DNA of 64,000 bases from Halicephalobus mephisto (GCA_009193035.1 SWDT01000069.1:1-64000); one strand, 5' to 3'. Numbered from the stretch's first letter, positions 21,726 through 34,113 are shown. Program-made: numbers and translations. The notes: generated by a model not told the origin, from the sequence alone.

Positions 21726-22557
21726 TATACAGCGTGGGCCCGAAAATAGACAAAATTGAATTTTCTCAAAGACTAGAAGAACTATTAATACTGTATTCTG
21801 AGGGATGATAGTTCTTGAGATTATCTGTATTTTAGTACTACGGTCATTCCTGAAGGTCCCATCAAGGAAAAGTTACGGTCTTTTTCAGAGAAAAAGTATT
21901 TTTTAGCCCTTTTTCTACGCACTTTCTCCCGCAACAAATAGTGCGTTTTAGAATCTAATTTGCGGCTCAGCTTTGGTACTAAAAGTGCTGGCAGTTACAG
22001 AATTCTGGCCGCCTTAGCATGACCGTCTAAAGTTGAAAATTGGTAGGACTTTTTTCTGATCATCAACTTTGAGAAGTTGTAACAAATTTCAACGTTGACT
22101 TCAGAAGTTCAAAGTGTACCAGAAGAAACTTTGGATTATTTATGGATTTCTGACCAAAAATTGTGAAATCGCGAAGATATTACTTTTTTGATCCTTCATC
22201 AATCTTACTTTGAGATCAAATAAGGTCATTTTCAGAAAGTCAATGACAGTAAGGTCTAAAACACAAAAAATGTGTTTACAGGGGTAATTGACTATGTTAA
22301 ATCGAATGATGATATCAGGTTCAAAATGATGTTATTAGGTTCTGAATTACGGTAATCAACAGAAAAAACCTGTTTTTTTCGAGAATGAGATTTTTATAAA
22401 AATGATCATAATTTCTTCTTGGTGGAATTTTCATGGATGATCATAGGACCAAAATATAAGTAATTTCAGGAACTATCATTTTTCAAAATAAAGCATTAAT
22501 AATTCTTCTAGTTTTTAAGAAGATTCAATTTTAACTATTTTTTGCCCAATCTGTATA
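21726..22557. mobile_element. non-autonomous DNA transposon with long terminal inverted repeats
   Basis: The left end TATACAGCGTGGGCCCGAAA pairs with the reverse complement of the right end TTTTTGCCCAATCTGTATA. The match continues inward for roughly 180 bp: ACAAAATTGAAT..CTAGAAGAACTATTAAT on the left and ATTAATAATTCTTCTAG on the right. Ends in TA fit a TA target-site duplication, as in Tc1/mariner-type elements. No transposase frame remains in the interior, so it would have been mobilised in trans. Total 832 bp including the TAs. Confidence 0.8.
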
Positions 22558-24209
22558 ATCCCGGATGTTTACACCCCCAGTTTGTGATGCTGGGAATGGA
22601 TATACTGTGCTATATATTTACTGGGAACCACTTTTCATACTTTGGCATAGTTTATAAGGATTCCCCATTCGTTATCGAAAGTCACAATGACGCCAGAAAA
22701 TGTCAAACCTAAAAAATCCTACTTCAGGACTAAATTTTACTTTCCATAATTAGTCCTAAAATGAAATTCAATAATTTTCCGAAGCACTTCACTTTTTTAA
22801 AATATAATCTTTTTTCTGGAGAATTTTTTTGTTAATCTGTTATTCCAATTTTCATTTGATCCAGTGACTATATTTTTATTCATCCGTATTTATCCTCCTT
22901 CTTGTACTATAAACCAGAAATTTACGATCGAAAGTGAAATCCAAAAAGCCGATTTTAACAATTTTATTAATTTTTCCTAGATTTTCACACAATTCCGGAA
23001 ATATTGCTGTGGCTTCCTTATTAAAAATTGACCTTTTTTAAAATGCGACTTTCTCGTGGGTGGCTTGCTTGATAGTTTGCTAAATATCTAAAATAAAATA
23101 AAATTTTGGCGAGTCTAAATGAGCAGGTAATCCGAAATGGATTCTTTCAAATCTTTCCCTGTCGGTAGTTTTTTAATTTTAGTTTATTAAAAAAACTATT
23201 TTCGAATTATTAATTTAAAGAATCATTCTAAACCAAAAAAATTTATGAATGGAATTGTTAAAGATTAAACTTTTTAATACTTAGTTTACTTAAAGAAGTA
23301 TGGTAACTCCAGAAGGATTTTCCGTTTTTGAATGAGTAACAACTAGTTTTATCGGATATAGGAGCCCGGTTCGTGAGGGTCATTCATTTGTTCTCCAATT
23401 TGCAGTTGAAATCCCCCAAAAAACGAAACCTGACGGCTTTTTCGAATTTTCCACATGTTCTTGTGATTATTATTCTCTTTTTGTCGGAAGATTTAAAATC
23501 TAAATGTTTAAATTTCTTCATTTTTACAAGGCATCTAGAGAAAATCCTAAGTTTTAAACCCTTTCAATTTAGCGGATAATGTGTGGATTTTGATAATTCT
23601 TTTTCTTAGATGTAGATAACTTTGATCTCTTGCTTAAGATTTTTAAAATTAAAAATTATTTTCCAAAATACAAATGTTTCATTTTTGTAATGAGTCAAAT
23701 AAGCTTCGGAACAGAACGCCAAGGATTGAAAACTGGCTTTGCGACAGACGAAAATCCTTTGATGTTCGATCTTTCATTAAAAATTGCTTTCAATTTTATA
23801 TTTTTTAATAATAAATTAGATAAAAATTCATCAAATCTTAAGGATTATAAACTTTTGAAAGTCTGTTTAATATTCGTTAAATTAAAAATATTTCAAACTT
23901 AAACTTTTGGAACATCCTGTTTCATTTTTCATTTGCATGATGATGAAATTGGTTTTTACGTCTTTTTAGTTACGAATTCCCCTTACTAGAATTTCCTTTA
24001 TGAACCCTATAGTCTTTTCTGATAACTATTTTGTTTATTTATCGCTTCCTTTGCCTACACTTGCAATATTTTTTCAGCCCACGAGTCTACGAGGGAACCT
24101 AATTTAATAACGGGTCTTGTCCTCTGTATTGTCATTCAAACACTGAAAATAAACAATTAAAAGCGTGTTTACTGGTCTTGGAGGACTTTACAGTAATATT
24201 TGTTTTTAG
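22558..24209. other. AT-rich stretch upstream of GPCR 1
   Basis: The N-terminal exon(s) of the GPCR should lie in or beyond here, but I could not identify them. A TTTTTTCAG acceptor at about 24070-24078, followed by a short frame ([11 protein letters not shown]) and a GT, is one weak candidate. Open frames at 23373 and 23630 lack convincing splice sites. Confidence 0.35.
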
Positions 24210-26610
24210 TTATTTTACCAGAATGCTAGATTGGCAGACAGCTCTTACAATTTGCTTCTTTTTTCTAGTTTTCACAATCGGGACAGTCGGAAACATTTGG
24301 GTCATATTCTCAGTCTGCAAGATTCTCTACAGGACATGGTCTCCGGTAAACGGGGTCTTCCAACACATGTCGATGTATATTCTGTCGCTTTCGGTTGTGG
24401 ACTTCTTCGTCCTCTGCATGGCTCCCATGCCTATGGGCTACTTTCTTCAGGGAACCTGGCAGTTTGGGTACATGGCTTGCAAGCTGTTCTGGGCCGTGGA
24501 GAACATCAACAAGTTACTGTCTGTAGCTTTGTTAGCTGTTATGAGTTTCGAGAGGTTTCTAGCTGTTTGTAGGCCGTTTCAGTTGTTTTGTTGCCGGTAA
24601 GTGGTTATTAATTAAGAAAATCGATTTCAACAAGAAATCTGGATAATCTGCTGGAAATTTAAGAAATTAGTATTTCCATACTATTCATGATTAAGATGGT
24701 TGAAACCACTTCAAAACAGCTTTAGTGAATAAATAGGATAATGCTTAAGAACTCTCGAAATGGGAACTTTTTGAAACACTGCAGTTTTGCTGGAGCTGTT
24801 TTTAAAGCATAATTTCGACAGTTCTAATGAAATTATAGTGTCCGAAAAATTAAGAAATTGAAAACTCTTAGTCACTATCCAGATGTTTATAAAATCTGTC
24901 CCTGGGATAATAATTTTAACATTTTCAATAAGAAACCAAAATACATAGTAATCCGATATTTTCTGCATCTAATCGTATTCTGTTGAGCAATCCTGTCACT
25001 TTCACGATGAGATCTTATTACTTTTATGTAACTATGAAATCATAGTAACAATTTTTAGAAAAATATAACTTTTGATTTCCGTTATTCCTTAAGAAGCCCT
25101 AATTTTATTGAGATTGTGGGCGTAGGATAATCAGCATTGCAACAACTTAGAAACAGATTTTGTGGATTAAAAAGGAGAGAACAAAGTATAATGAGTTTAC
25201 CACAGAAAAATCATCATTTTAATCATTTTTAAGGGCTAAGCATTCAGATTAAAAATTCACTCTGATTTTTTGAGTCATTTCGTAGCATGGGCCATAAATA
25301 TCGATCAGTTTCCCGTACGGGACTGGGCTATAAGGTCAAATGGATTAAAATAGTTTTTGAAGTTTCATTATGATTTAAAAATGCTCAAAATAATAATTTC
25401 CTGACAAATTTGGATTTACTTTACGTCATGAAGTGAAAATGAGCTAACAGTTAATGATGATTGATTTCCAGACGGAAAAGAGTCTGCAATGTCTTCGCAG
25501 TACTGTCCATTTTACTGACATTAATAATATTTCTCTGCTCTCCGATCATTTACTACGCTGATGTCATCAACTTCGAAATGAATCCAGACGACTACAGTGA
25601 TGAGCCTTCCGAGAAGTCCCAGATAACAATAATGACAGTATGCCGGTCGAACCTGCCTGAAGCCTTTCTACCATACTTCATTTTCTATATGGTCCTTCTT
25701 GGATTCTTCATTCCAGCGATAATCATCGCGGTCTGCTACATTTTCCTTATCAGACATCTCCGAATGAAAAATGGTGAGAATTGAAGACTTTGTGGTCAAT
25801 TTATGTCTAATACAAATTTCAGGGAAAAACACATTTGTCACAACTTATACCAGTAAAGTTGTCAGATCAATTCTTCGAGTTGTAGTCTTTCATTTCGTGT
25901 GCTGGACTCCATTTTGGTTCTTTGTTATCCTGCCTTTGTTACCGTACTTCTTCGAAAATGTTGATTGGAGCTCGTTATTTACTCCAGGGATGGACACCAT
26001 GAGAATGTGCGCGAGGTTCGTTCTTTTCGCTTTTGGAGAAAGATGTCTGCAAAAATTTGGAGTTTTTTCATTAATTAAATGTTAACTCCAGTAACTAATT
26101 TAGTATCCAAAATTAACTACTCTCCATAGTTTAATCAAAGCTGTTTTTAATAATGATTTTAACGGCTTCACTAAACTCAAGAATAGTGTCCAAAAAGTCT
26201 CAAAATAAGAATTTTCGGGCACTATTCAAAAATTATTGAATCCTTTTGAAAGGTTTTGGCAGTGATGGGACTTCTTTAGTTATTGAATTTGATAAGTACT
26301 ATCTATGACTTTATAGAAGCTGTTTTTAAATGGTTTTAACTGCTTGGATGTGTAAAGTTTGAATATTTAAATCTTCATTTTCAGCTTTCTTCCATATCTC
26401 AATTGCGCAGGTAATTGGATTTTCTATGCAGCCATGAACAAGGAACTCCGGGAGACGGTAACGTTCATTGGCAGACGACCCAGACAGATTGGCAGTTTTC
26501 ACCTCAGATCCACGAAGGCCATGGACACAAAAATCGATCTCCTTCCACTGCAAATCCCTACTCAAATAATAGTAACAAAGCCAGAAGAAGAACCTGATGA
26601 TAATTTATAA
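24210..26610 (+). CDS. rhodopsin-family peptide GPCR (somatostatin/allatostatin-C/opioid-like), 5' end unresolved
   Basis: Exons (24210)-24596, 25472-25773, 25823-26015 and 26385-26610 join in phases 2, 1 and 2 and give the complete seven-helix region. TM1 starts at [11 protein letters not shown], with GTVGN as the TM1 GxxGN motif. ERF in [13 protein letters not shown] replaces DRY; TM6 has CWTPFWF; TM7 has [13 protein letters not shown] in place of NPxxY. This pattern is typical of nematode NPR-type receptors related to somatostatin, allatostatin-C and opioid receptors: plasma-membrane receptors for neuropeptides, G-protein coupled. An ATG at 24223 would leave almost no extracellular N-terminus, so an upstream exon spliced to the TTTTTAG acceptor before 24210 is likely. 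The cytoplasmic tail is about 50 aa and acidic at its end (KPEEEPDD). Intron 1 carries a repeat doublet and intron 3 a partial copy. Confidence 0.82.
24715..24900. repeat. intronic palindromic repeat doublet (GPCR 1 intron)
   Basis: Units 24715-24801 and 24817-24900, about 102 bp apart, each running from AACAGCT/GACAGTTCTAATGA through ATAGTGTCC to CACTATCC/GGAGCTGTT. Confidence 0.6.
26165..26250. repeat. intronic palindromic repeat unit (GPCR 1 last intron)
   Basis: One unit with AGAATAGTGTCC..GGGCACTATTC and flanks resembling the family; less conserved than the doublets. Confidence 0.45.
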
Positions 26611-28133
26611 AGTAATTTCCTTTCTCTGATCTCAAACTTACGGGCGACCTTAATTAATTGTGATTTTCTTAATAAAAAACTAAATCCAAAATGACAATCT
26701 ACTGAGTACAGATAAAACGGGACTTGTAGTTTGTGCATTTCCAAATCACAATTCGTTGTTGGGACAGGATGGACAAACCTTGTGCACGTGTTTTGTCGAG
26801 GAACACGTTTTCTCTCTGACAGCATACCCACTCGGCCAGGGAATGTCGAATGCATTTCTGGTTTGTGTCGAGCATTTATTCTTTATTTTTTGACTTTGTT
26901 TCGATATTTATATAAAAAATATTTCAATATATCGATCAATGTGTAATATATTCAAATCTTGAAATGTTTGCTTTTTTATTATTTTGTTATATAGAATGTT
27001 TTCTGAAATCTTCTACAAAAAATAAAATATCTCCTTTGGTTTTTTGTTTTTTTTAAATTTTATAAAATAAAAACTTTTTTAAGTACTACTAAAGCTCGGA
27101 ATTTTAAAAGAAAGTATTTATTCTAGATATCCTTGGATTATATCCTTTATGTCCATTTTTGTCTTTTTTGTAAATTTTTACACTATATCCCTACTCTTAT
27201 TTTATCACAATTATTGTGCTCTATCCCCTATCGTTTTCACGTGAACAATAAACTATAAAATTCCACATCTGTAGTTTGTTTTTTAAAATCCTTCCTCAAA
27301 TTTGAGTGATTGTGTCTGGCTCATTTCATCTTCCGAATCTTGACACCTCCTTCTTTTGCACAATTGGACTCGGACGAAACGGTGATGAATCTATTTAGAA
27401 AAAAGTTATTTTGGTGGCCTAAATAGACAGAGATGTTGAGAGCTGTGAGAAAAGGATTGTACGATTACTGTAGTGTAAATCAAAATGTTCTCTGTTTTGA
27501 CGGTGTCTGAGATTACTGTCATTATCCCTTTCGTCATCGTCCGAATCATGGTGTAAAATCCTAATAGGAATGCATTAATCTTTAACCCTGTTTTCATTTG
27601 ATTCGAAATGTCAACAGATATCCTTCAGTTTAAAATCCGTAGTTTGTGGTTTGTTATTTTCTAATTATTTTCATTCAATTACGATTACAGTTAATTTGCA
27701 ATAAAGTGCTATTGGATTGTGCTTCTGAGCAGTTTCCACTGCTGGTAATTTAACCAAACGTAGTTATTTTTGAAAATGCTTTTGACCAGAACACACTATA
27801 GTAAACTCTATGTATCTTTTGATCCATAATTTCCGCAGATACTTGTTCCCAGTCCTGTAGCGGATGCTACCTCTACCGATCTGTAGTTTATGCTTAAGTT
27901 AATTCTAATTTCTTAGTTCTTGTTTGTTTAAAATTGATCATCTTCGTGAGGTGATTTTTATTTTAATTTACATTTTTCCCAAGAAATTTAATACTTTTTC
28001 TGAGCAATTATCATTATTGATGTTGGAAATCAATTTCCAGCCATTCGTTCATTTATTTTTCTTTTTCGAATGTTAAATGAAAATACTTTGGATTGTGCTT
28101 TGTAGTTTGAAAATCATCATACATGATAATTTA
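26611..28133. other. intergenic stretch between GPCR 1 and the NHR pair
   Basis: AT-rich with no supported gene. ORFs at 26562 (-), 26731 (+) and 27406 (-) have no family signature or splice context. Possible polyadenylation signals for the GPCR lie in the first few hundred bases. Confidence 0.4.
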
Positions 28134-28142
28134 GTTTTTCAG
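28134..28142 (+). promoter_or_regulatory. candidate trans-splice acceptor of NHR gene 1
   Basis: GTTTTTCAG lies 17 nt upstream of the ATG at 28160, a near-perfect nematode 3' splice site with no upstream coding exon. Spliced-leader addition is the likely use. Confidence 0.5.
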
Positions 28143-28159
28143 TTTATTTCTGAACGAAG

Positions 28160-30102
28160 ATGGAGAATTCGGAGTCTCTCTCAGCCTCTGTTTCTCCCAG
28201 TGGGAGTGGAGAAGGACAAAAAGAATGTTTGATTTGTGGGCACGTGTCACATGGATATCACTTTGGAATCTTGGCCTGCAGGTAAGTTGAATATATTTAA
28301 TGACAGACCAAATAAAGGCAAAGACAGTATCTAAAAACTCTAAAGTAGAAATCTTCCGAGCACTATCTGTAATCTCATTGGAGCGGCCAGAATCACTGTC
28401 CGAAAAACAACTCCAACAAAAGAACTGGATAGTGTCTAAAAATTTTCATTTTTACTTTTTTGGACACTATTCAAAAATTATTACAGCAGTTTTTGTAAAA
28501 TACTATAATAATGTCTGGAAATTTTTGTTTTTGAATTTCTTGAACTTTATCTAACACATCATCTGAACTGTAAAAATTCAAACTTTTATTATAGGAGTAA
28601 GTTCTGAAGCAAATTGAGTAAATTGTATTTTTGCAGGGCTTGTGCAGCTTTTTTCCGTAGAACGGTAGCGGAAAAGAAAGTTTACAAATGTCGGAACAAC
28701 TGCAACTGTCCCATCAAGAAGGAAATGAGGAACATGTGCAGATGTTGTAGATTCAAAAGATGTGAGGAATTAGGGATGAACAAAGATGATGTTCAGCTGA
28801 ACAGAGATGCCATCGGCAGGAGAATAACTACAGTACCGTGTTGCACATCTAAACAAAGCTGTTCTTCGCCGAGGAACATCGTCAAACCGACTCCTGTTCC
28901 GTTTGAAGAAACCTTGCCTCAAGTATTGCCCCCTGTCACAACATCTCAGATTTCTATTTCTGCAACGAATATCATTTATCCTCCGGTTTCTACGGCTGAA
29001 TTTGTGAGTTTTTAAAGGTTTTTAAAAAGTAATTATGTTTTTTTCAGTGCCAGCCGATTGCTCTTATTCCTTGCTCAGCACCTCAGGATTCTTCTCTCCT
29101 CCAAAAAATGCTAGAAGGTTATTCGAACTACAATTCTTCCCAAAAATCACTGTTTACCGTAATGTATCCAGACAACATCTTCGCTTCCGAGGTCTACAAG
29201 AAGGCAACTCACACTGAATTCGTCAAGATGGAGAGAGGATGTCTTTCTCTGATGTTCTCGATGTTGAACGACTGGTTTCACCCATTTTCTCAACTTCCCC
29301 ATCAACTCAAGATTGACGTTCTCAGGAGTTTCGCTTTAAGTTTCAGTCTTCTGGATTCCGGCTACAGAACAAGCCAGGTGTTCCCCGATGCCGCTTCAGG
29401 CAAGTGGATAATGCATTATGGACAGTACCTGGACAAAGATGACCTCCTCTACTTCTTCAAAGACGACAAGGATCCAGCGGAATCCGCAAAGCTCTTCAAG
29501 GGGGCACTTGACCTCATGATGGCCGTCAAAGCTAAACTGACAAAATTGAAAGTTGATGAAACCGAAATGGCCGGAATCATAGGGATCATGCTATGGAACG
29601 AAGTGAGTTATCTCATGCCAGAAGATAACCAGATGGCAGAGAACGTGAGAGATAGAATATATTCCGAATTTCATAACCACTTAATTTTGAAACACGGAAT
29701 TAGTGGGACTGGAGCGAGATTGGGAGCTTTGTTATTTATCCTCCATGAAATTAATGTAAGTTAATTGAAAATTTTACTCACAGCTTCAGTGAAAGAATAA
29801 GATAGTGACTAGAAAATTTGGAAGTTAAGATTTCTTAGACACTATTTAATGTTTCATTGGAGCTGTTAAGTTTACTATAAAAAGCAGCTCTAGTAAAAAA
29901 AGTAGGATAGTGATTGAAAATTTCCAGCTTTTTAATTTTTTGGACACTATCCATAGTCTCATTAGAGCTGTCGAAATCATTATCCAAATTAATTCAAAAC
30001 TAACGTCTCTATTTTCAGCTTATTTCCAAAGAAATCAATGAACATGTCATTATTGGTAAACTTTTCAATCCTCATCTAATTGAAGTTTGGGATGATTTAT
30101 GA
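28160..30102 (+). CDS. nuclear hormone receptor (nematode supplementary type), copy 1
   Basis: Exons 28160-28281, 28637-29003, 29048-29755 and 30019-30102 (phases 2, 0, 0) give 426 aa. The DNA-binding domain starts at C23 ([14 protein letters not shown]) with the P-box region [11 protein letters not shown] split by intron 1. A second zinc finger contains CRNNCNCP and [15 protein letters not shown] linker rich in Pro/Ser/Thr leads to a C-terminal ligand-binding-type domain ([30 protein letters not shown]). The [10 protein letters not shown] box marks the expanded nematode NHR class. It should be a nuclear ligand-regulated transcription factor; ligand and targets are unknown. The short last exon (30019-30102) ends EVWDDL. 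A tandem paralogue follows 143 bp downstream. Confidence 0.9.
28322..28492. repeat. intronic palindromic repeat doublet (NHR 1 intron 1)
   Basis: Degenerate unit 28322-28386 and good unit 28407-28492 (AACAACTCCAACAAAAG..GGATAGTGTCTAAA..TTGGACACTATTC..TTACAGC). Confidence 0.6.
29780..29972. repeat. intronic palindromic repeat doublet (NHR 1 intron 3)
   Basis: Units 29780-29867 and 29883-29972, 103 bp apart. Each has CAGCTyyAGTrAA..GATAGTGAyT..TTAGACACTAT/TGGACACTATCC..CATTrGAGCTGT. These are among the clearest copies in the window. Confidence 0.7.
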
Positions 30103-30235
30103 CGGATTTTTTAAAATAATGTTTTTTAAAATAAAGAATTTCTAAACAAGTTTGAATCATTGGTCTGTGTAATCGGTTTGACAACCACATTTATATATTG
30201 AATTATTACCGTTTTCATATTAAAACTGTGGTTTT

Positions 30236-30242
30236 GTTCTAG
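30236..30242 (+). promoter_or_regulatory. candidate trans-splice acceptor of NHR gene 2
   Basis: TGTTCTAG ends 3 nt before the ATG at 30246 and about 140 nt after the stop of NHR gene 1, whose AATAAA is at about 30128. The spacing is typical of a downstream gene in a nematode operon. This site supports 30246 over the in-frame ATG at 30261. Confidence 0.4.
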
Positions 30243-30245
30243 TTT

Positions 30246-32460
30246 ATGTCCTGTTATAAAATGTCCGACGGGAATTCTATGAAGTGTGTTGTTTGTGGCC
30301 ATATTTCACACGGTTATCATTTTGGAATATTAGCCTGCAGGTGAGTTGGATTAAGGGATTAATTAACTGTTCACATACATGGCATTAAAAAGCTTCTATT
30401 GTTCACAATTAACAATAATGAAGTTTATTTTTCACAAAAATGAATTTAAATGAGATCACGTGAAATAGATGAGATGTAAAAAGGGGGAAGTTTGGTTAGA
30501 ATAAATATCGATTGAACATGAATAATAAAATCAACAAACTGATAATTTTTGGTAGAAGTTCTGAATTTCGGTAATTTTCACTTTTTAATTTTAGTTTTGA
30601 TCGTTTATTATAAAAATTGGGAAATTATCAATTTTAAAAAATAAACGATTTGTGTCCAAAACCTTCCTCAAAACCAAAATTCATTCGAAAACAATCTTAA
30701 TAAATAGCACGAAGAAGAACTACTTTGGGGTTCATCCAAATCTCTTGCATATTTGTTGTTAAAAATAACTACTGTAAATAATGATCTCTGCAATTTCCAA
30801 TGATTCATATCCTCTGACATCATTTGGTTATTTTCTGTTCCAGAGCCTGTGCAGCATTTTTCCGCCGAACAATAGCGGAAAAGAAAGTTTACAAATGTCG
30901 TGGAAACCAAAATTGCCCAGTAAATAAGGGTAGGTGATTCACGTTTATTTTATTGTATTAAACATCACTTGCTGTTTTTCAAACTTAACACAAACTACAA
31001 AAGCTTCTTCTATCTTGTTCATTTGGTTTTTTCAGAACAACGGAACATTTGTCGAGCTTGCAGATTTGCTAAATGCGAGGAATTGGGGATGAACAAGGAC
31101 GATGTTCAGATGAACAGGGACCCTATTGGCAGGAAACATGACCCGACCAAGGCTACTGTAGAGTGTAATCCTTCCGGAAGTGTTGTTACTTCGTCTGCTA
31201 CAGTAATCACAATTATCCCGAGAAATGAACAAAGACAAGTTTTCGCAACTACTGTAAGGATTTCCGAGATGAGATTTTGTTTCCGTCTCCGGACAAAACG
31301 TGGAAATTAATTTATCTTCATTTCAGAATCCTCCGATTTCCCTTGTACCGTATGCTAACCTCGGAAGTCTAACAACACTAGAAAGATTAAGAACTGGATT
31401 CATAAATTTCAGCACTTCCCAAAAGTCGTTATATAAAATACTCTATCCAGGGAAAATGTTCACGGAGGATGTGAGTCAACTACAGTAACAAAGCCATAAT
31501 TATTGAGTCCAATCTACTTTTCAGGACCCTATGGATAAAGTGCAGCATACGGAATTCGTCCGGATGGAGAAAGGATGCATTTCTTTAGTTTACTCCATGT
31601 TGAATGATTTCTTTCATCCGTACAATGAACTCGAGAAAGACACTAAGGTTGGTTAATTCAACATCATTGCAGACTTTATTTTCCATCGAATTAATTTGGA
31701 TAGTAACTTTGACAGCTGCAATATAAGAGGTGGATAGTGTCCAAAAATAGCAAATAGAGACTTTTAGACACTATCCAGGTCTTTACTAAGGCTGTTTTCG
31801 GATTATAAATTGGGCAACTCCAATGATAGACGGAAATAGTGTCTACAAAACTTCCATTTCGTGGTTGTGCAGTCACTATTCTGTTTGTTCATTGGAGCTG
31901 TTTTTAATTTTGATTTTCTTTTTCAGCTTCTGCTTCTGCAAGCGTTTGAAATGAAATTTTCCATTCTCGAAGTTTTGTACCGTACATGTCAACTCGGTTC
32001 CTCTATCCCTCAAACCAGATGGATACTTCATTACGGACAATACATGGATGAAGACGATATGGAGTACTTCTTTAACGATATTGTCACTAAGGAAGAAGCC
32101 ATCAAGTCCTTCAAAGGGACTCTGACTCGAATGAGAAAACTCCGATATACTTTCACCAAGCTTAAGATCGACGACGCGGAATTAGCGGCTCTTTCTGGAG
32201 TTCTTCTCTGGAATGAGGCTTCTCTACTCATGCCGACCTGGGAACCCTGCAACCAGATAAGGGAACAGATCCTCGGAGAACTCCACAACTATCTGATTAG
32301 CAAGAACGGCCTCGGGGGAACTGGCTCTCGAATAGGATCCATAATGTGCTGCATCCATGAGCTGAACTGTGTGGCGAAGGAGATTCAGGAACACCAGACA
32401 ATGGAGAAGATTTTCAATCCATCAGCTACTTGTGTAACAGACATATGGAATCTTGGCTAG
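30246..32460 (+). CDS. nuclear hormone receptor (nematode supplementary type), copy 2
   Basis: Exons 30246-30340, 30844-30929, 31036-31253, 31327-31470, 31525-31647 and 31927-32460 (phases 2, 1, 0, 0, 0) give 399 aa. The DNA-binding domain is [25 protein letters not shown] and CRACRFAKCEELGM, almost the same as in copy 1. The ligand-binding-type domain (HTEFVRMEKG, RWILHYGQYM, LLWNEASLLM) has diverged. It has three introns absent from copy 1, while intron 1 is at the same codon in both, so the pair arose by tandem duplication followed by intron change. It is a nuclear transcription factor with unknown ligand. AATAAA at about 32492. Confidence 0.9.
31711..31903. repeat. intronic palindromic repeat doublet (NHR 2 intron 5)
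   Basis: Units 31711-31797 (GACAGCTGCAATATAAG..GGATAGTGTCC..TTTTAGACACTATCC..AAGGCTGTTTT) and 31813-31903 (GGCAACTCCAATGATAG..ATAGTGTCT..CACTATTC..TTCATTGGAGCTGTTTT), 102 bp apart. Confidence 0.7.
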
Positions 32461-33104
32461 AGTTAACGAACAAAAGTGTGTTCACATATCAAATAAAAAA
32501 TGTTTCATATAAATACAAAAATTTACAAAATCTTGCCGCGAGAATTTCCGATAATTAATTTCCTTGTTTCCTTAAAATATTTTTTCTAAATTTGAAATGT
32601 GTATTTTTACTTTTTAAAATTTCGAAATACAAAATGATGGAAAAATATGAAAATACCAATTAAGCAATTATGAAATTTAGCCGGAAACTCTTGCAGCGAA
32701 ATTCATTTAACGGATTTTGCATTCTTAAACAACATCCATTAGTTGCTTAATCCTTTAATCAACGAAAATTTTGATTCAAATAAGTACAAAGATCGAAAAT
32801 TTTTATCTTTAATTTAAAAGCTAAGATTTTCCTCCAAATTCATGTAAATTTTTGATTAACTTTTGTAAAATTTTATACTCAACTTTTAAATCTTTTAGGA
32901 TTAGTAGTTTATTATTTGTATTTTTTAAATAAGAAATTTCTTTTTCTGAAGTTTTTACTAAGGGTCTCTTTGAGTAGCTTTAAATTTTCGAAACTAAAAA
33001 ATACCGAATTTTGTCCACTGAATTAATTTCTGCTTTGTTTTGTACATCCAAAACATTCTGACTTTTGAGACAAGGACTTCCGGTCCATATTTGATGTGTT
33101 TCAG
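32461..33104. other. intergenic stretch, AT-rich
   Basis: No gene seen. It ends with a GTGTTTCAG acceptor-like site (33096-33104) that could be a trans-splice site for the gene starting at 33196, leaving a 91-nt leader. The - strand frame at 32980-33186 overlaps that leader and looks accidental. Confidence 0.4.
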
Positions 33105-33195
33105 AAAGAAACGGAAGGAAGCCAATGCTTTTGGGAGGTGGAACGGCAGTTCCTGAACCTGTCCTGGGTTTTGACTCTTGTCTCAATCTGGCACC

Positions 33196-34113
33196 ATGAC
33201 TTTTCCTTGGCCAGTGGCATTGATAGCCGGAGGAGTTTTGACTGCAGTTACTCTAATTCTGGGGTTTATGGTGTACAACACGAAAGCTGTCAAAAATATC
33301 AGGTGGGATAAAATTGGTCCTTTTACGACGTCAATGGATCCGGAGAGATTTTTTCCTGCAATTTTTAAAACGGAACTTCCCTGAAGGAGATTTTATTCGA
33401 AATATGTTTACTTTGGTGGAAAAATAATGGACTATTTTGAATATAAAAAGATGATGAAAACATTTTCCGACAAAAGTAGTTTTTGAAATGTTCTGAGTTG
33501 GAAATTCCAGTTTTAAAGTAGATTCAGTTTGATTCGGAAATTAGAAATAATAGAATATTATTTGCCCTATACACGGAATCCTCGGATTACTGTAACAATT
33601 TTGACTTTTTTACTTTCCTATAAAAATTAGTCCTACTGTATTTAGTAATAACAATTTTTCCAGGATCCAAGCTTCTCAAAAGTTATCTTCATCTACCTGT
33701 GCCGACTTAGAATCCGCAAGAAAAGTAAGTCCATCATTCTTCATACTCCCTCAACTCCCCTTTCCTGACCAAGAAATTATCTTGTCAACCCCGTGCCTGA
33801 GGCAATTACACCTGATGTCATTTTTTAGATTGAAAAACAGACAAAAAAGATGGAAAACGACAGAAACAACTCCAATGACAACAGGAAAATTCCGACTGTA
33901 TCTGGAGGATACAGCAATAGAGAAAGATCCGGATCAATCACAAATGGAACTTCAACGGAGTTGAAGACCCCGAATAATGCCGAGGGCAGACGACCTTCGA
34001 CCACGGAGTTGTTCGAGGAGGAACTTCTGGGTCTCGGACAACTACCCAAAGACGTGGCTTACGAGCTGGAGGAGAAGGAACGACAACAAAAGAAAAAACA
34101 TGGGTTTTTATAA
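33196..34113 (+). CDS. small single-pass membrane protein, unknown function
   Basis: Exons 33196-33302, 33664-33724 and 33829-34113 (phases 2 and 0) give 150 aa. Residues 4-27 (WPVALIAGGVLTAVTLILGF) form one transmembrane helix close to the N-terminus. The rest is hydrophilic: a charged KKMENDRNNSNDNRK stretch, a Ser/Thr/Asn-rich linker, then an acidic helix (TELFEEELLGLGQLPKD) and a Glu/Lys/Gln-rich C-terminus (LEEKERQQKKKHGFL). This suggests a type III or signal-anchored protein with a cytosolic tail. I do not recognise the family. Splice sites are canonical and the GC of the exons is higher than that of the flanks, so I think the gene is real. The ATG is the first in frame after the candidate trans-splice site. 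Confidence 0.7.
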
